64,000 bases of DNA. It comes from Rhodoligotrophos sp. CJ14 (GTDB taxonomy: Bacteria; Pseudomonadota; Alphaproteobacteria; Rhizobiales; Im1). The stretch covers positions 4,662,001 to 4,726,000 of the forward strand of contig NZ_CP133319.1 of assembly GCF_038811545.1 (NCBI RefSeq), in the 5' to 3' direction. Both the position numbers and the translations under genes were made by a program. Below are positions 37,470 to 46,878 of this stretch, in pieces (the stretch's first letter is position 1; every line of letters begins with the position of its first letter). The notes under the pieces are model-generated. The model saw only the letters and a list, made by a program, of their open reading frames with translations, made no database searches and was not told where the DNA came from.

Positions 37470-38425
37470 GCGAGCCGGACGATGATGTGAGCCCGAATGT
37501 GCCGGAAAAAGAGGGGGAGGGCACGCGCTGCGGCTTCGTTGCCCTGATCGGCGCCCCCAATGCCGGCAAATCGACGCTGATCAACGCGCTGGTCGGTACC
37601 AAGGTCGCGATCGTCACACCGAAAGTGCAAACCACGCGCGCGCCGCTTCGTGGCATCGCTCTGATTGGCAAGAGCCAGATCATTCTCGTCGACACGCCGG
37701 GCATTTTCACGACCCGCCGTCTGCTCGACGAGGCGATGGTCGAGGCGGCCTGGGGCGGCGCGGCGGATGCGGATGTGGTGGTCTTCATTGCGGACGCGCG
37801 CCTTGGCCTTGATGATGAAGCGATGCTGGTGATTGAGGGGCTGGAGAAGACCGGGCTTACGGCTCATCTCGTGCTGAACAAGATCGACTTGGTGAAGCGG
37901 GAAGACTTGCTTGCCACCACCCGCGCCTTCAACGAGCGCTTTGCCTTCGGCCACACCTTCATGATTTCGGCCCTCAACAGCGATGGCATCGAAAAGCTGA
38001 AAACCTTCCTTGCTGAAGCCGTACCTGAGGGACCCTGGCTCTACCCTGAAGATCAGGTGGCCGATGCGCCCTTGCGTCAGCTCGCCGCCGAGCTCACCCG
38101 CGAGCAGATCTATCTCAAGCTGCATCAGGAGCTGCCCTATGCCTCGACCGTTGAGACGGAGGCATGGACAGAACAGTCAGACGGCTCCGTCCGGATCGAT
38201 CAGGTCGTCTATGTGGAGCGCGACGGCCAGAAGAAGATCGTGCTCGGCAAGGGCGGCCAGACCATCAAGCACATCGGCCAGGCGGCAAGGCGCGAGCTTG
38301 AGGCCTTTCTCGACCGGCGCGTTCACCTCTTCCTGTTCGTCAAGGTGCGGGAGAAATGGGCGCAGGATCCGGAGCGCTTGCGCATGATGGGACTCGACAT
38401 GCCGGGGCGAACCGGCAAGAGCTGA
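37466..38425 (+). CDS. era: GTPase Era
   Basis: Era binds the 3' end of 16S rRNA and helps small-subunit maturation. The 319-residue protein has the P loop GAPNAGKSTL, the G2 region TPKVQTTRAP, G3 DTPG, and G4 NKID. The KH domain near the end has KKIVLGKGGQTIKHIG. The N-terminal 20 residues are acidic and variable, as is common. The ATG overlaps the rnc stop by four bases. Confidence 0.97.
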   Translation: MSEPDDDVSPNVPEKEGEGTRCGFVALIGAPNAGKSTLINALVGTKVAIVTPKVQTTRAPLRGIALIGKSQIILVDTPGIFTTRRLLDEAMVEAAWGGAADADVVVFIADARLGLDDEAMLVIEGLEKTGLTAHLVLNKIDLVKREDLLATTRAFNERFAFGHTFMISALNSDGIEKLKTFLAEAVPEGPWLYPEDQVADAPLRQLAAELTREQIYLKLHQELPYASTVETEAWTEQSDGSVRIDQVVYVERDGQKKIVLGKGGQTIKHIGQAARRELEAFLDRRVHLFLFVKVREKWAQDPERLRMMGLDMPGRTGKS

Positions 38426-38447
38426 CGGCAAGGCTTAAGGAGTTGCC

Positions 38448-39167
38448 ATGCATTGGCGCGAGGAGGGCATCATCCTCAGTATTCGCCGGCATGGGGAGAA
38501 TGCGGCGATTGTGGAACTGTTCACCCGCGAGCACGGCCGCTATCTCGGGCTCGTGCATGGTGCCCGCTCGCGCGCGCGCCGGCCCGTGCTCCAGCCCGGC
38601 AATGTCGTTGACGCCACCTGGCGCGCCCGTCTTGCCGACCAATTGGGCACGCTCGCGGTCGAGCCCGTCAGCCTGAAGGCGGGCACCTTCATGGAAAATG
38701 CGGCAGCACTCGACGCTTTGCTGAGCATGATCACCTTAACCCAGCTCGTGCCCGAGCGCGAAGCCCATCCCCGCCTTTATGATGCCTCTCGCTTTCTGTT
38801 GGATGCCCTGGAGGATGCGGAACTCTGGCCAGCGCTGATGGTCCGCTGGGAACTTGGCCTGTTGCAGGAATTCGGCTTCGGGCTTGACCTCTCCCGCTGT
38901 GCCGGCGGCGGCTCGAATGAGGACTTGGCCTTTGTCTCGCCTCGCTCGGGTCGCGCTGTCAGTGCCGAGATGGGTGCGCCTTACGCCGAGCGCATGTTGC
39001 CTTTGCCGCCATTTCTTAGACCCGGTGGTCTGTCGGAAACGACTGCGGCACAAGTTGTTGATGGCTTTGCGCTGACCGGATATTTCATCACCCGCCATGT
39101 GCTTTCGCCGCGGAGCATGTCAATGCCCGAAGCAAGGCTCCGTATGGTGTCGCGCTTCACGGGCTGA
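38448..39167 (+). CDS. recO: DNA repair protein RecO
   Basis: RecO helps load RecA onto SSB-coated single-stranded DNA. The 239-residue protein starts with an OB fold (REEGIILSIRRHGENAAIV, FTREHGRYLGLVHGARS), followed by a helical C-terminal domain (LLQEFGFGLDLSRCA). The zinc-binding cysteines seen in some RecO proteins are not present; only one cysteine is visible. It closes the rsh-to-recO cluster. Confidence 0.93.
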   Translation: MHWREEGIILSIRRHGENAAIVELFTREHGRYLGLVHGARSRARRPVLQPGNVVDATWRARLADQLGTLAVEPVSLKAGTFMENAAALDALLSMITLTQLVPEREAHPRLYDASRFLLDALEDAELWPALMVRWELGLLQEFGFGLDLSRCAGGGSNEDLAFVSPRSGRAVSAEMGAPYAERMLPLPPFLRPGGLSETTAAQVVDGFALTGYFITRHVLSPRSMSMPEARLRMVSRFTG

Positions 39168-39196
39168 GCAGTCCTTGGGCGGGATGGGAAAGCGCA

Positions 39197-39970
39197 TCAG
39201 AGCTTCACCACCAGGCGGCAATCGTGGTCGATCGGCATCAGAAACACGGGGCGTTGCGCGAAATATTCCTCGACCGCCTCTTTCGATCCCCGCCACCACC
39301 CGTAATCATCGATGATCAGGATCCCACCCCGCGCCAATCTGGGATAGAGCACCTCCAGTTCGATTTTGGTCGACTCGTACCAATCTGTATCGAGACGCAG
39401 GATCGCGATCTGGTCCGGCAGGGGTCGGGCGCGAAGTGTGTCTTCGACCGGACCTTGGCAAAAGATGACGTTCTCATCGAGGAGGCCGAACCGCTGAAAA
39501 TTTCCTCGTACTTCTTCAAGCGGCGCATAGCACCAGTCCACATGGCCGTCACGGCGCGCCACCATGAACTCGGTCCTCGCATCCGCGTCATCGATCATCC
39601 GCCGGTCACGGTGAGTAGGCGCTGACATACCGGCAAACGTGTCGAAGAGATAGAATCGCCGTTGGAGAGACGTGTTGCGGTGACAGGCCTTGGCGAGAAG
39701 CATGGCACCGCCCTTCCACACTCCGCATTCCACAATATCGCCGGGGATCTCCGCCCGATCTACATATCGTACGGCCTGCATGAGCGCCCATTGGCGCTTC
39801 TCGCCTGTCATGGTGAAGGGCGCGAACTTCGAAATGAGCGCAATGTCTTCCTCTGTCATCTCCGGGAACGGAGGTCTCGTTTCCTTGGCCCCCTTGTTTT
39901 TTTTGGCCCGCTTTGCTGCCGGTCCATGACCAAACGCTTTAAGCGTCGTGTGTAACACGTGGTTCAGCAT
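39197..39970 (-). CDS. TylF/MycF-like methyltransferase
   Basis: The 257-residue protein belongs to the TylF family of SAM- and metal-dependent O-methyltransferases. GDIVECGVWKGGAMLLA is the SAM-binding turn, RFYLFDTFAGMS the second strand, and LRLDTDWYESTKIELEVLYP, ILIIDDYGWW the metal-binding acidic segments. The N-terminal 35 residues are basic. Members modify sugars, antibiotics or lipopolysaccharide, so the substrate is open. It lies alone on the minus strand between the recO and mce clusters. Confidence 0.85.
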   Translation of the reverse strand: MLNHVLHTTLKAFGHGPAAKRAKKNKGAKETRPPFPEMTEEDIALISKFAPFTMTGEKRQWALMQAVRYVDRAEIPGDIVECGVWKGGAMLLAKACHRNTSLQRRFYLFDTFAGMSAPTHRDRRMIDDADARTEFMVARRDGHVDWCYAPLEEVRGNFQRFGLLDENVIFCQGPVEDTLRARPLPDQIAILRLDTDWYESTKIELEVLYPRLARGGILIIDDYGWWRGSKEAVEEYFAQRPVFLMPIDHDCRLVVKL

Positions 39971-40207
39971 TGGTTCCTCTTCACGGAGCTGATCAAGCCG
40001 GAGCGCCCATGGTTAAGTATTCTGAGATTCGAGATTGTCATGCAACCAAGGAGTGTTTTTTTGTGAACGACTGAAGGATGCGTGTGTTGGGCGGCCGACC
40101 AGCATTGAGGCGGCATATGGTCCATCGCAGGCTATGCGACAGCTATTGCCTTCTCGCCGCCCGGCGCGTAGGCAATCCCGAAGGGAATACTGCTTGGGAG
40201 TGCTGTG

Positions 40208-40612
40208 ATGCTGGGCCGTCTCAACCATGTCGCCATTGCCGTGCCGGACCTTCAAGCCGCAATCGCCACCTATCGCGATACGCTTGGCGCAAAGCTGTCC
40301 TCACCCCAGGATGAGCCCGATCATGGGGTGACGGTCGTCTTTGTCGAGCTCCCCAATACGAAGGTGGAGCTGCTCGGTGTGCTGGGCGACAACTCTCCGA
40401 TTGCCGCCTTTCTCGAGCGCAATCCGCAGGGTGGCATCCATCACATCTGCTACGAGGTTGAGGACATTATCGCCGCGCGCGACCAGCTGAGAGTCCAAGG
40501 CGCGCGTGTATTAGGCAGCGGCGAGCCGAAGATCGGCGCTCATGGCAAGCCGGTGCTGTTTCTGCATCCAAAGGACTTCCTTGGTACTTTGGTCGAGTTG
40601 GAGCAGGCATGA
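40208..40612 (+). CDS. mce: Methylmalonyl-CoA epimerase
   Basis: This 134-residue glyoxalase-fold enzyme interconverts (S)- and (R)-methylmalonyl-CoA in the propionate and ethylmalonyl-CoA routes. LNHVAIAVPDLQAAI has the first metal ligand (His), VELLGVLGDNSPIA and GGIHHICYEVEDI the next, and TLVELEQ the last glutamate. It is followed by DUF1467, whose start overlaps the mce stop by four bases. The mce-DUF1467-proS order is a rhizobial hallmark. Confidence 0.94.
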   Translation: MLGRLNHVAIAVPDLQAAIATYRDTLGAKLSSPQDEPDHGVTVVFVELPNTKVELLGVLGDNSPIAAFLERNPQGGIHHICYEVEDIIAARDQLRVQGARVLGSGEPKIGAHGKPVLFLHPKDFLGTLVELEQA

Positions 40613-40887
40613 GCCTGACGAGTAGCCTCGCAATCTATTTCATTCTGTGGTGGCTGGTGCTGTTTGCGGTTCTGCCCTTCGGCAACGATTCACCCCATGA
40701 GCTGGACGAGGAGCCAGGCATCGGCCAGGCGCCAAGCGCGCCGAAAGACCCGAGGCTGGGTCGCAAATTCCTGGTCACCACCGTCATTTCTGCCGGGATC
40801 TTTGCCGTTTTCTATACGCTTATGAGCTCAGGCATCCTGGCGCTCGACCACATTCCCTTCTTCAAGGAGCTCAAGCCCTATTCTTGA
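40609..40887 (+). CDS. DUF1467 membrane protein
   Basis: The 92-residue protein has two membrane segments (SLAIYFILWWLVLFAVLPF and FLVTTVISAGIFAVFYTLM) around a short polar loop with PRLGRKFL. This matches DUF1467, common in alphaproteobacteria between mce and proS and of unknown role. The ATG overlaps the mce stop, so both are translated together. Confidence 0.9.
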   Translation: MSLTSSLAIYFILWWLVLFAVLPFGNDSPHELDEEPGIGQAPSAPKDPRLGRKFLVTTVISAGIFAVFYTLMSSGILALDHIPFFKELKPYS

Positions 40888-41000
40888 ACGTCTAACACTG
40901 GGTCGCTGGGCCGCGGCGAGCCTCAGTCGCTGGGTGAGAGCTGGCACGCCGGCACGCCCGACTGGCCCTACCTGCGAGGCTCTTGGTAACTTCGCAAACA

Positions 41001-41026
41001 AAAAAACAAGGCATTCGCCTTGTTTT
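41001..41026 (-). terminator. Rho-independent terminator of the small RNA
   Basis: On the minus strand AAAACAAGGC (41026-41017) pairs perfectly with GCCTTGTTTT (41012-41003) around a GAAT loop and is followed by further Ts. It is the strongest terminator in the window and points to a transcript coming from the right. Confidence 0.88.
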
Positions 41027-41160
41027 CAGTTAACTCGGTCCTGTTGATCTCTTGAGTTACGCCTCGCCAGAGCCTCCGCGCCGGGTTTGTTTCCCTCTTT
41101 TGCGCTTTCGGACCACTCCTCCCCAGACTTAGGCCTTCAGGGACTGGTTAACACGTCCCC
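41001..41160 (-). ncRNA. ssrS: Candidate structured small RNA, possibly 6S RNA
   Basis: No protein fits this gap, but the minus strand carries a structured RNA ending in a perfect terminator. GTTAAC (41152-41147) can pair with GTTAAC (41034-41029), and GTCC (41144-41141) with GGAC (41041-41038), closing a domain of about 120 bases. A middle hairpin forms from TCC/GGA and GCGC/GCGC (41112-41075), with GGG/CCC inside. TAACTC (41059-41054) can instead pair with GAGTTA (41036-41031), so the closing stem has a rival. Length (about 160), shape and the segment CCAGTCCCTGA, which I recall being close to E. coli 6S RNA, suggest 6S RNA. The RNA gene is well supported; its identity is not. Confidence 0.5.
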
Positions 41161-41191
41161 CAGTCAAATACCGCGCCGGCTCGTTCTTCGT

Positions 41192-41219
41192 CTTATGAGG
41201 GCACACTAGAACAACTCAA
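41192..41219 (-). promoter_or_regulatory. Possible promoter of the small RNA
   Basis: On the minus strand TTGAGT (41219-41214) and CATAAG (41197-41192) are 16 bases apart, a moderate sigma70-like pair. Transcription would begin near 41185 and give an RNA of about 185 bases. Other starts nearer 41160 are possible. Confidence 0.25.
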
Positions 41220-41446
41220 TCGGCCTGTCATCTGAAATCTTGACGTTGTTATGACATCCTACACGATCTCCTGCAGGCCACAATCTATACGTCAATAATG
41301 CTGTCCTATTGTGCGCTGCAACTTGGCGCGGGACTGAGGCCTTTGTTTCCGCATAAACTTCGCTTAGAACAGGCGGCGCATGTGCTGGGCAGCCATGTTC
41401 GCCCACCCGTGATCGACTGCCTTTCCAATCAATGGACCATAAACAA

Positions 41447-42793
41447 ATGCGCCTCAGCCGCTTTTTCCTGCCAATCCTCCGCGAGGACCCGAAAGAGGCC
41501 GAAATCGTCTCCCATCGTTTCATGCTGCGCACCGGGATGATTCGCCAGGAGAGTGCGGGCATTTACTCGTGGCTGCCCATGGGCTTTCGGGTCCTGAAGC
41601 GCATCGAGCAGATCGTTCGCGAGGAGCAGAACCGGTCAGGCGCGCTCGAGGTGCTGATGCCGACCATCCAGTCGGCCGATCTCTGGCGCAGGAGCGGCCG
41701 TTACGACGATTACGGCCTGGAGATGTTGCGCATCAAGGACCGCCACGACCGCGAGATGCTCTACGGGCCGACCAATGAGGAGATGATCACCGACATCTTC
41801 CGGCAGGGGGTGCAGTCCTACAAGGATCTGCCGCGCAATCTTTACCATATCCAATGGAAATTCCGCGACGAGATCCGGCCCCGCTTCGGCGTGATGCGCG
41901 GTCGCGAGTTCCTGATGAAGGATGCCTATTCCTTCGACATCTCGGCCGAGGCTGCCCGCCATTCCTATAACAAGATGTTCATTGCTTATTTGAAGACCTT
42001 CGCGCGCATGGGGCTGACCGCGATCCCAATGCGTGCCGATACGGGGCCGATCGGCGGTGATCTGTCTCACGAATTCCTCATCCTGGCGCCCACCGGCGAA
42101 AGCGCCGTGTTCTTCGACCGCGGCTATCTGGAGCTCGATTGGACGGCAAGCGAGGTGGATTTCGACGACGTTCAGGGGCTCAAGAAGCGCATCGACGATT
42201 TCACCAAACTCTATGCCGCGACCGACGAGATCCACGACGAGGCCGAATTCAAGGCGCGCGTGCCTCAGGATCGGCAGGTGACCGGCCGCGGCATCGAGGT
42301 GGGCCATATCTTCTTCTTTGGCACGAAATACTCAAAGCCCCTGGGCTGCTATGTGCAGGGACCGGATGGCAGCAAGGTTGAGGTGCAAAGCGGATCCTAT
42401 GGCATTGGCGTGTCGCGTCTCGTCGGTGCCATCATCGAGGCGAGCCATGACGAGGCCGGGATCATCTGGCCAGAGCCCGTCGCGCCCTTCCAGGTTGGGC
42501 TTATCAATGTGAAGCAGGGCGACGGAACCAGCGATGCGGCCTGCGAGAAAATCTATTCGGCCTTGCAGGCGAAGGGCGTCGAGGTTCTCTATAATGACGT
42601 GGATGAGCGCCCTGGCGGCAAGTTCGCCACGATGGATCTGATCGGCCTGCCATGGCAGATCATCGTGGGACCGCGTGGGCTTGCAAATGGCGTGGTCGAG
42701 GTGAAGAACCGCAAGACCGGGGCGCGCGAGGAGATCAGCCCCGAGGCTGCCATTGCCCGCTTCCAGCGGATCGAAAACGGCTGGCATGGCTGA
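41447..42793 (+). CDS. proS: Prolyl-tRNA synthetase, short alphaproteobacterial type
   Basis: ProS charges tRNA-Pro. The class II motifs are present: the region ending [13 protein letters not shown], motif 2 in [24 protein letters not shown], and motif 3 in SYGIGVSRL. At 448 residues it lacks the large insertion (editing) domain of the E. coli enzyme. That is normal in alphaproteobacteria, which use separate trans-editing proteins. I choose the ATG at 41447 (MRLSRFFLP), the family start; the frame to 41432 adds five residues. Its end overlaps lolC. Confidence 0.96.
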   Translation: MRLSRFFLPILREDPKEAEIVSHRFMLRTGMIRQESAGIYSWLPMGFRVLKRIEQIVREEQNRSGALEVLMPTIQSADLWRRSGRYDDYGLEMLRIKDRHDREMLYGPTNEEMITDIFRQGVQSYKDLPRNLYHIQWKFRDEIRPRFGVMRGREFLMKDAYSFDISAEAARHSYNKMFIAYLKTFARMGLTAIPMRADTGPIGGDLSHEFLILAPTGESAVFFDRGYLELDWTASEVDFDDVQGLKKRIDDFTKLYAATDEIHDEAEFKARVPQDRQVTGRGIEVGHIFFFGTKYSKPLGCYVQGPDGSKVEVQSGSYGIGVSRLVGAIIEASHDEAGIIWPEPVAPFQVGLINVKQGDGTSDAACEKIYSALQAKGVEVLYNDVDERPGGKFATMDLIGLPWQIIVGPRGLANGVVEVKNRKTGAREEISPEAAIARFQRIENGWHG

Positions 42794-44054
42794 AGGTCGC
42801 GGCACAATGCCCTTTGCGGGATTTGAGTGGGGTATCGCGGCGCGCTATCTGCGCGCCCGCCGCCGGGAAGGCTTTATCTCCGTCATTGCCGGATTTTCGT
42901 TTCTCGGCATCATGCTCGGTGTGGCCACCCTCATCATCGTCATGGCGGTGATGAACGGTTTCCGCGCCGAGCTCATGGATCGCATTCTCGGCTTCAACGG
43001 CCATATCACCGCCTTCGGCATCCAGGGCTCGATCGAGGATTACGACGCCCTTGCCAAGAAGCTGGCAACTGTGCCGGGGATCACCAAAGTGACCCCCTAT
43101 GTGGAAGGCCAGGTGCTGGTTTCGTCCCAGCGCTCATCCGGCGGGGCGCTGGTGCGTGGCATCCGCGAAGCAGACCTCAAGACCATGAAGGGCATTGCCG
43201 GCGACAGCCTGCGCGGCACGCTTGAAGGCTTCGATCAGGGCGAGGGCATCGCCATCGGCCAGGGCATGGCCTTTCAGCACAATATTGGCCTGGGCGACAC
43301 CATAAACATCCTCTCGCCCAAGGGACCGGTGACCCCGTTCGGCGTGACGCCCCGCATCCGGTCCTTCGAGGTGGTGGCCATATTCCATATCGGCATGTCC
43401 GATTATGACAATTCGGTCGTGTTCATGCCGCTCGCTGCTGCCCAGGAATTCTTCGTTCAGGAGGGCAGCGTCACCGCCCTGCAGATCATGGTCGATCATC
43501 CCGATCAGGTCGGCCGCTATATTGCGGCCCTGCAGCAAGCAGCCGGCCCTGGCATAGAATTCGTGTCCTGGCAGACCACCAATCGCGCCTTCTATGATGC
43601 GCTCATCGTCGAGCGCAACGTGATGTTCCTGATCCTCACCTTGATCATTTTGGTGGCGGCGCTCAATATCGTCTCCGGGCTCATCATGCTGGTGAAGGAC
43701 AAGGGCGCCGACATCGCTATCCTGCGCACCATGGGTGCAAGTCGTGGCACCATCATGCGCGTATTCTTCATCACCGGCGCCGCGATTGGCGTGATCGGCA
43801 CCCTGGCAGGACTGGTTTTGGGCGTCCTCGTTTGCTGGAATATCGAGGGCATACGCCAGGGGCTCAGCGCTCTCCTGGGTGTGCAGATCTTCCCGTCCGA
43901 AATCTATTACCTCAGCCAGTTGCCCGCCAAGATGGAAGTGCACGAGACCGTGCTGATCACGCTCATGTCTCTCGGCCTGGCCTTCCTTGCGACGCTTTAC
44001 CCCTCATGGCGGGCTGCCAAGCTCGATCCCGTGGAGGCGCTTCGCTATGAATGA
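42786..44054 (+). CDS. lolC: Lipoprotein-releasing ABC transporter permease LolC/E
   Basis: This permease, with LolD, detaches lipoproteins from the inner membrane for transfer to LolA. The 422-residue protein has one membrane helix near the N-terminus ([20 protein letters not shown]), a large periplasmic domain, and three more at the end ([37 protein letters not shown]; a last one before [19 protein letters not shown]). The latter ending is typical of LolC/LolE. A single permease gene suggests it forms a homodimer (LolF-like). MPFAGFEWG at 42807 is the alternative start. Confidence 0.94.
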   Translation: MAEGRGTMPFAGFEWGIAARYLRARRREGFISVIAGFSFLGIMLGVATLIIVMAVMNGFRAELMDRILGFNGHITAFGIQGSIEDYDALAKKLATVPGITKVTPYVEGQVLVSSQRSSGGALVRGIREADLKTMKGIAGDSLRGTLEGFDQGEGIAIGQGMAFQHNIGLGDTINILSPKGPVTPFGVTPRIRSFEVVAIFHIGMSDYDNSVVFMPLAAAQEFFVQEGSVTALQIMVDHPDQVGRYIAALQQAAGPGIEFVSWQTTNRAFYDALIVERNVMFLILTLIILVAALNIVSGLIMLVKDKGADIAILRTMGASRGTIMRVFFITGAAIGVIGTLAGLVLGVLVCWNIEGIRQGLSALLGVQIFPSEIYYLSQLPAKMEVHETVLITLMSLGLAFLATLYPSWRAAKLDPVEALRYE

Positions 44055-44787
44055 GACGCAAAGCGCGCGAGCCGGCGTTCTGACCTTGCGCGATGTGCAT
44101 CGCAGCTTTCGCCAGGGCACCCAGCAGCTGCACGTATTGGCGGGCGCCAGCGTGACGATCCATGCCGGCGAGATCATAGCCCTTGTCGGCCCGTCCGGCG
44201 CGGGCAAGTCAACGCTCCTCCATATTGCCGGCTTGCTGGAGCGTCCGGATGCCGGCGTGATCATGATCGGTGGTCGCGATGTGGGACAAGCGGGCGATGC
44301 CGAGCGGACCCGTTTGCGACGGGAGTCGGTGGGCTTCGTCTATCAGTCCCATCGGCTGCTGCCGGAATTTTCCGCCCTTGAAAATGTCGCGATCCCGCAG
44401 CGCATTGCCGGCGCCAGCCGGAAGCAGGCGGGCCAGCGGGCCATTGAGCTCCTTGAGAGGCTGGGACTTGGCGCGCGGTTGAATCATCGCCCGGCCGAGC
44501 TTTCGGGCGGTGAACAGCAGCGCGTGGCAATCGCCCGGGCCCTGGCGAACCACCCCGCGCTCTTGCTGGCAGATGAGCCCACGGGCAATCTCGATCCCAG
44601 GACCGCCGGCATCGTTCATCAGGAGCTGCTGGATCTGGTGCGCAGGCAGGGCGTTGCCGCCCTGATTGCGACCCACAATCTCGAGCTGGCCGCTCGCATG
44701 GACCGTGTGCTCCACCTGGACAATGGTCGGCTGGTGGAACAGCGCCAGGGCGAACAATTCCCGTCATCACCGGCCTTGACCCGCTGA
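44047..44787 (+). CDS. lolD: Lipoprotein-releasing ABC transporter ATPase LolD
   Basis: LolD powers lipoprotein release. The 246-residue protein has Walker [11 protein letters not shown] loop [11 protein letters not shown], signature [15 protein letters not shown], Walker [10 protein letters not shown], and the H loop ATHNLE. Its start overlaps the lolC end by eight bases. The last few codons (about eight, 44763-44787) lie inside a REP-like palindrome, so the tail PSSPALTR is probably not part of the ancestral protein. Confidence 0.95.
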   Translation: MNETQSARAGVLTLRDVHRSFRQGTQQLHVLAGASVTIHAGEIIALVGPSGAGKSTLLHIAGLLERPDAGVIMIGGRDVGQAGDAERTRLRRESVGFVYQSHRLLPEFSALENVAIPQRIAGASRKQAGQRAIELLERLGLGARLNHRPAELSGGEQQRVAIARALANHPALLLADEPTGNLDPRTAGIVHQELLDLVRRQGVAALIATHNLELAARMDRVLHLDNGRLVEQRQGEQFPSSPALTR

Positions 44788-44793
44788 TCCAGG
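44763..44793. repeat. REP-like element, copy 2, over the end of lolD
   Basis: This 31-base sequence differs from the copy at 50421 at only three positions (C for G, C for T, C for G) and includes the lolD stop codon. It begins GTCATCACCGG and ends CTGATCCAGG. It sits between convergent lolD and the Kef-type antiporter gene. Confidence 0.75.
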
Positions 44794-44837
44794 CCACCAG
44801 GAGAACGCTTATATCCTCCTGCCGGGAGAGAGCTGTC

Positions 44838-46748
44838 TCATGCCGGCTTGCTCACAGTGTCCGGTGATCCCGCGCCCTCAGTCACCATCTCAGCATTGTC
44901 GCGCGCTGCCTCATCCCCCTCGAGATCATCGTCGAAATCGGCTTCCGCCGCCTTGCGCATGGCCTCGCTGGGCTGATCATCGCTGACGAACGGGCCGCGG
45001 ATCTGTGCATCACCGCTCGCGCGCACCACGAAATTGACCATGGCATCGGCAATCTCCCGCTCGCCCATGATCACCCGGTCAGCGCCAAACCCCAGCAGAT
45101 GGTTGGTTTCCGCATCCGAATGCGAGCGCGCCACGATGTGAAGGGCGGGATTGGCAAGCCTTGCCTGCGAGATGATCTGTCCCGCCTCGAACGAATGGGG
45201 GATGGCCACGATCAGCCAGCGGGCCTGTTCGAGATTGGCTGCTTTGATGAGATCGGAAGCCGCCGCATTGCCATTGATGGCCTCGATCCCGCGATCGCGC
45301 AATTGGGCAATGGGCTCGTCCCGCTCCTCGATGACCAGGAGCGGCACCCTCTGGGCAATGAGCGCTTCCCCAATGATCGAGCCGACCCGCCCAAAGCCGA
45401 TGAGCACCGCATGATCCCTAAGGGAGGTTTTGGGCAACTCACCTATGGTGACCGGCGGCGGAGGCTCAGCATCGCTTGCAGCGCGCTCCTGGGCGGGAGC
45501 GGCCGCAGCCGGGGCCTCTTTGCGGCCCTCGATCCGCGCTTCGAGAAGTGGCCCCCACCGGTCGATGGCGGCAAAGAACAGCGGATTGGCGAGAATAGAG
45601 AGGATGGATCCGGCCAGGATGAGATCGCGTCCTTCCTGCGGCAGCAGATTAAGGCTCACCCCGAGCGCCGCGAGGATGAAGGAGAATTCGCCGATCTGGG
45701 CGAGGCTTGCCGAGATGGTCAGGGCTGTCGGCACCGGATGGCCGAAGGCGCGCATGATGGCGAAGGCAGCGACCGACTTGCCGAGCACGATGATCAGGAA
45801 CGTGGCAAGGACGGGCAGGGGATCGCGGATCAGGATCGACGGATCGAACAGCATGCCGACCGACACGAAAAACAGCACCGCGAAGGCATCGCGCAAGGGC
45901 AGGGTCTCTTCCGCCGCCCGATGCGATAATTCCGATTCGCTCAGCACCATGCCCGCGAAGAACGCGCCGAGCGCGAAGGACACTCCGAACAGCGTGGTCG
46001 CGCCATAGGCCACCCCGAGTGAGACGGCGAGTACCGCCAGCCGGAACAGCTCCCGCGATCCCATATGCGCGATGCGGTGCAGAAGCCAGGGCACCGCCCG
46101 ACGCCCGACGATGAGCATGAGCGCAACGAAGGCGGCGACCTTGCCAAGCGTTATGGCCACGGTTTCGAGCACATCGCGCGAGCTGAGCGTCGCGCGCGCA
46201 CCGCTATCTTCACCCTGCAGACTGATCAGCAGGCCGGCAAGTGCCGGAAGCAGCACGAGGGTTAGGACCATCGCCAGGTCCTCGACGATGAGCCAGCCCA
46301 CCGCGATGCGTCCGCGCTCGGTCTCAACCAGCCGGCGCTCTTGCAAGGCGCGCAGCAGGACAACCGTTGATGCAACCGAGAGCGCGAGCCCGAACACGAC
46401 CCCCGCGCCGATTGGCCAGCCCATCAGCAAGCCGAGCCCCACGCCCAGAAGGGTCGCGATCGCGATCTGCGCCAGAGCACCCGGCACCGCGATGGCGCGC
46501 ACCGACATGAGATCCTTGAACGAGAAATGCAGGCCGACGCCGAACATCAGCAGAATGACGCCGATTTCCGCCAGCTCCATCGCCATGTCGAGATCGGCAA
46601 CGAAGCCCGGCGTGAACGGGCCTGCCAGGATTCCGGCGACGAGATAGCCCACCAGTGGTGAGATCCTCAGGCGATTGGCAAGCGCGCCAAGAAGGAAGGC
46701 CAGCACGAGGCCCCCCACGAGTGTCGTGATGAGCGGCGTGTGGTGCAC
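44838..46748 (-). CDS. Kef/YbaL-type cation:proton antiporter with TrkA-N domain
   Basis: The 636-residue protein has about twelve membrane segments of the CPA2 family (LVGYLVAGILAGPFTPGF, LALSVASTVVLLRAL, GWLIVEDLAMVL with the transport aspartate) and a cytoplasmic Rossmann domain (about 440-570: DHAVLIGFGRVGSIIGEAL). That build fits YbaL/KefB antiporters for potassium or sodium. No KefF/KefG partner gene is adjacent, so glutathione gating is not indicated. The last 60 residues are acidic and probably disordered. Confidence 0.92.
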   Translation of the reverse strand: MHHTPLITTLVGGLVLAFLLGALANRLRISPLVGYLVAGILAGPFTPGFVADLDMAMELAEIGVILLMFGVGLHFSFKDLMSVRAIAVPGALAQIAIATLLGVGLGLLMGWPIGAGVVFGLALSVASTVVLLRALQERRLVETERGRIAVGWLIVEDLAMVLTLVLLPALAGLLISLQGEDSGARATLSSRDVLETVAITLGKVAAFVALMLIVGRRAVPWLLHRIAHMGSRELFRLAVLAVSLGVAYGATTLFGVSFALGAFFAGMVLSESELSHRAAEETLPLRDAFAVLFFVSVGMLFDPSILIRDPLPVLATFLIIVLGKSVAAFAIMRAFGHPVPTALTISASLAQIGEFSFILAALGVSLNLLPQEGRDLILAGSILSILANPLFFAAIDRWGPLLEARIEGRKEAPAAAAPAQERAASDAEPPPPVTIGELPKTSLRDHAVLIGFGRVGSIIGEALIAQRVPLLVIEERDEPIAQLRDRGIEAINGNAAASDLIKAANLEQARWLIVAIPHSFEAGQIISQARLANPALHIVARSHSDAETNHLLGFGADRVIMGEREIADAMVNFVVRASGDAQIRGPFVSDDQPSEAMRKAAEADFDDDLEGDEAARDNAEMVTEGAGSPDTVSKPA

Positions 46749-46878
46749 GAGCGTCCTTTATCGTTTGTGGCTGGCGGGGAGGGCGGGCAGGAACCCTGGC
46801 TCATCTAGGATGTAATATGCGCTGGGAAATTGGCAAAAACAAATTCGAGACTCAGCCGCCAATGATTACAATGGTGGC

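Noticed and set aside
41001-41160. tmRNA, RNase P RNA or SRP RNA as identity of the small RNA
   Set aside because: I find no tag-peptide codons or CCA acceptor end, no GAGGAAAGUCC of RNase P, and no GGAAG-AGCAG loop of SRP RNA. A 6S-like RNA fits better, though not proven.
41206-41562. Minus-strand open frame upstream of the small RNA
   Set aside because: It overlaps the proS start antisense and has no ribosome binding site or protein character.
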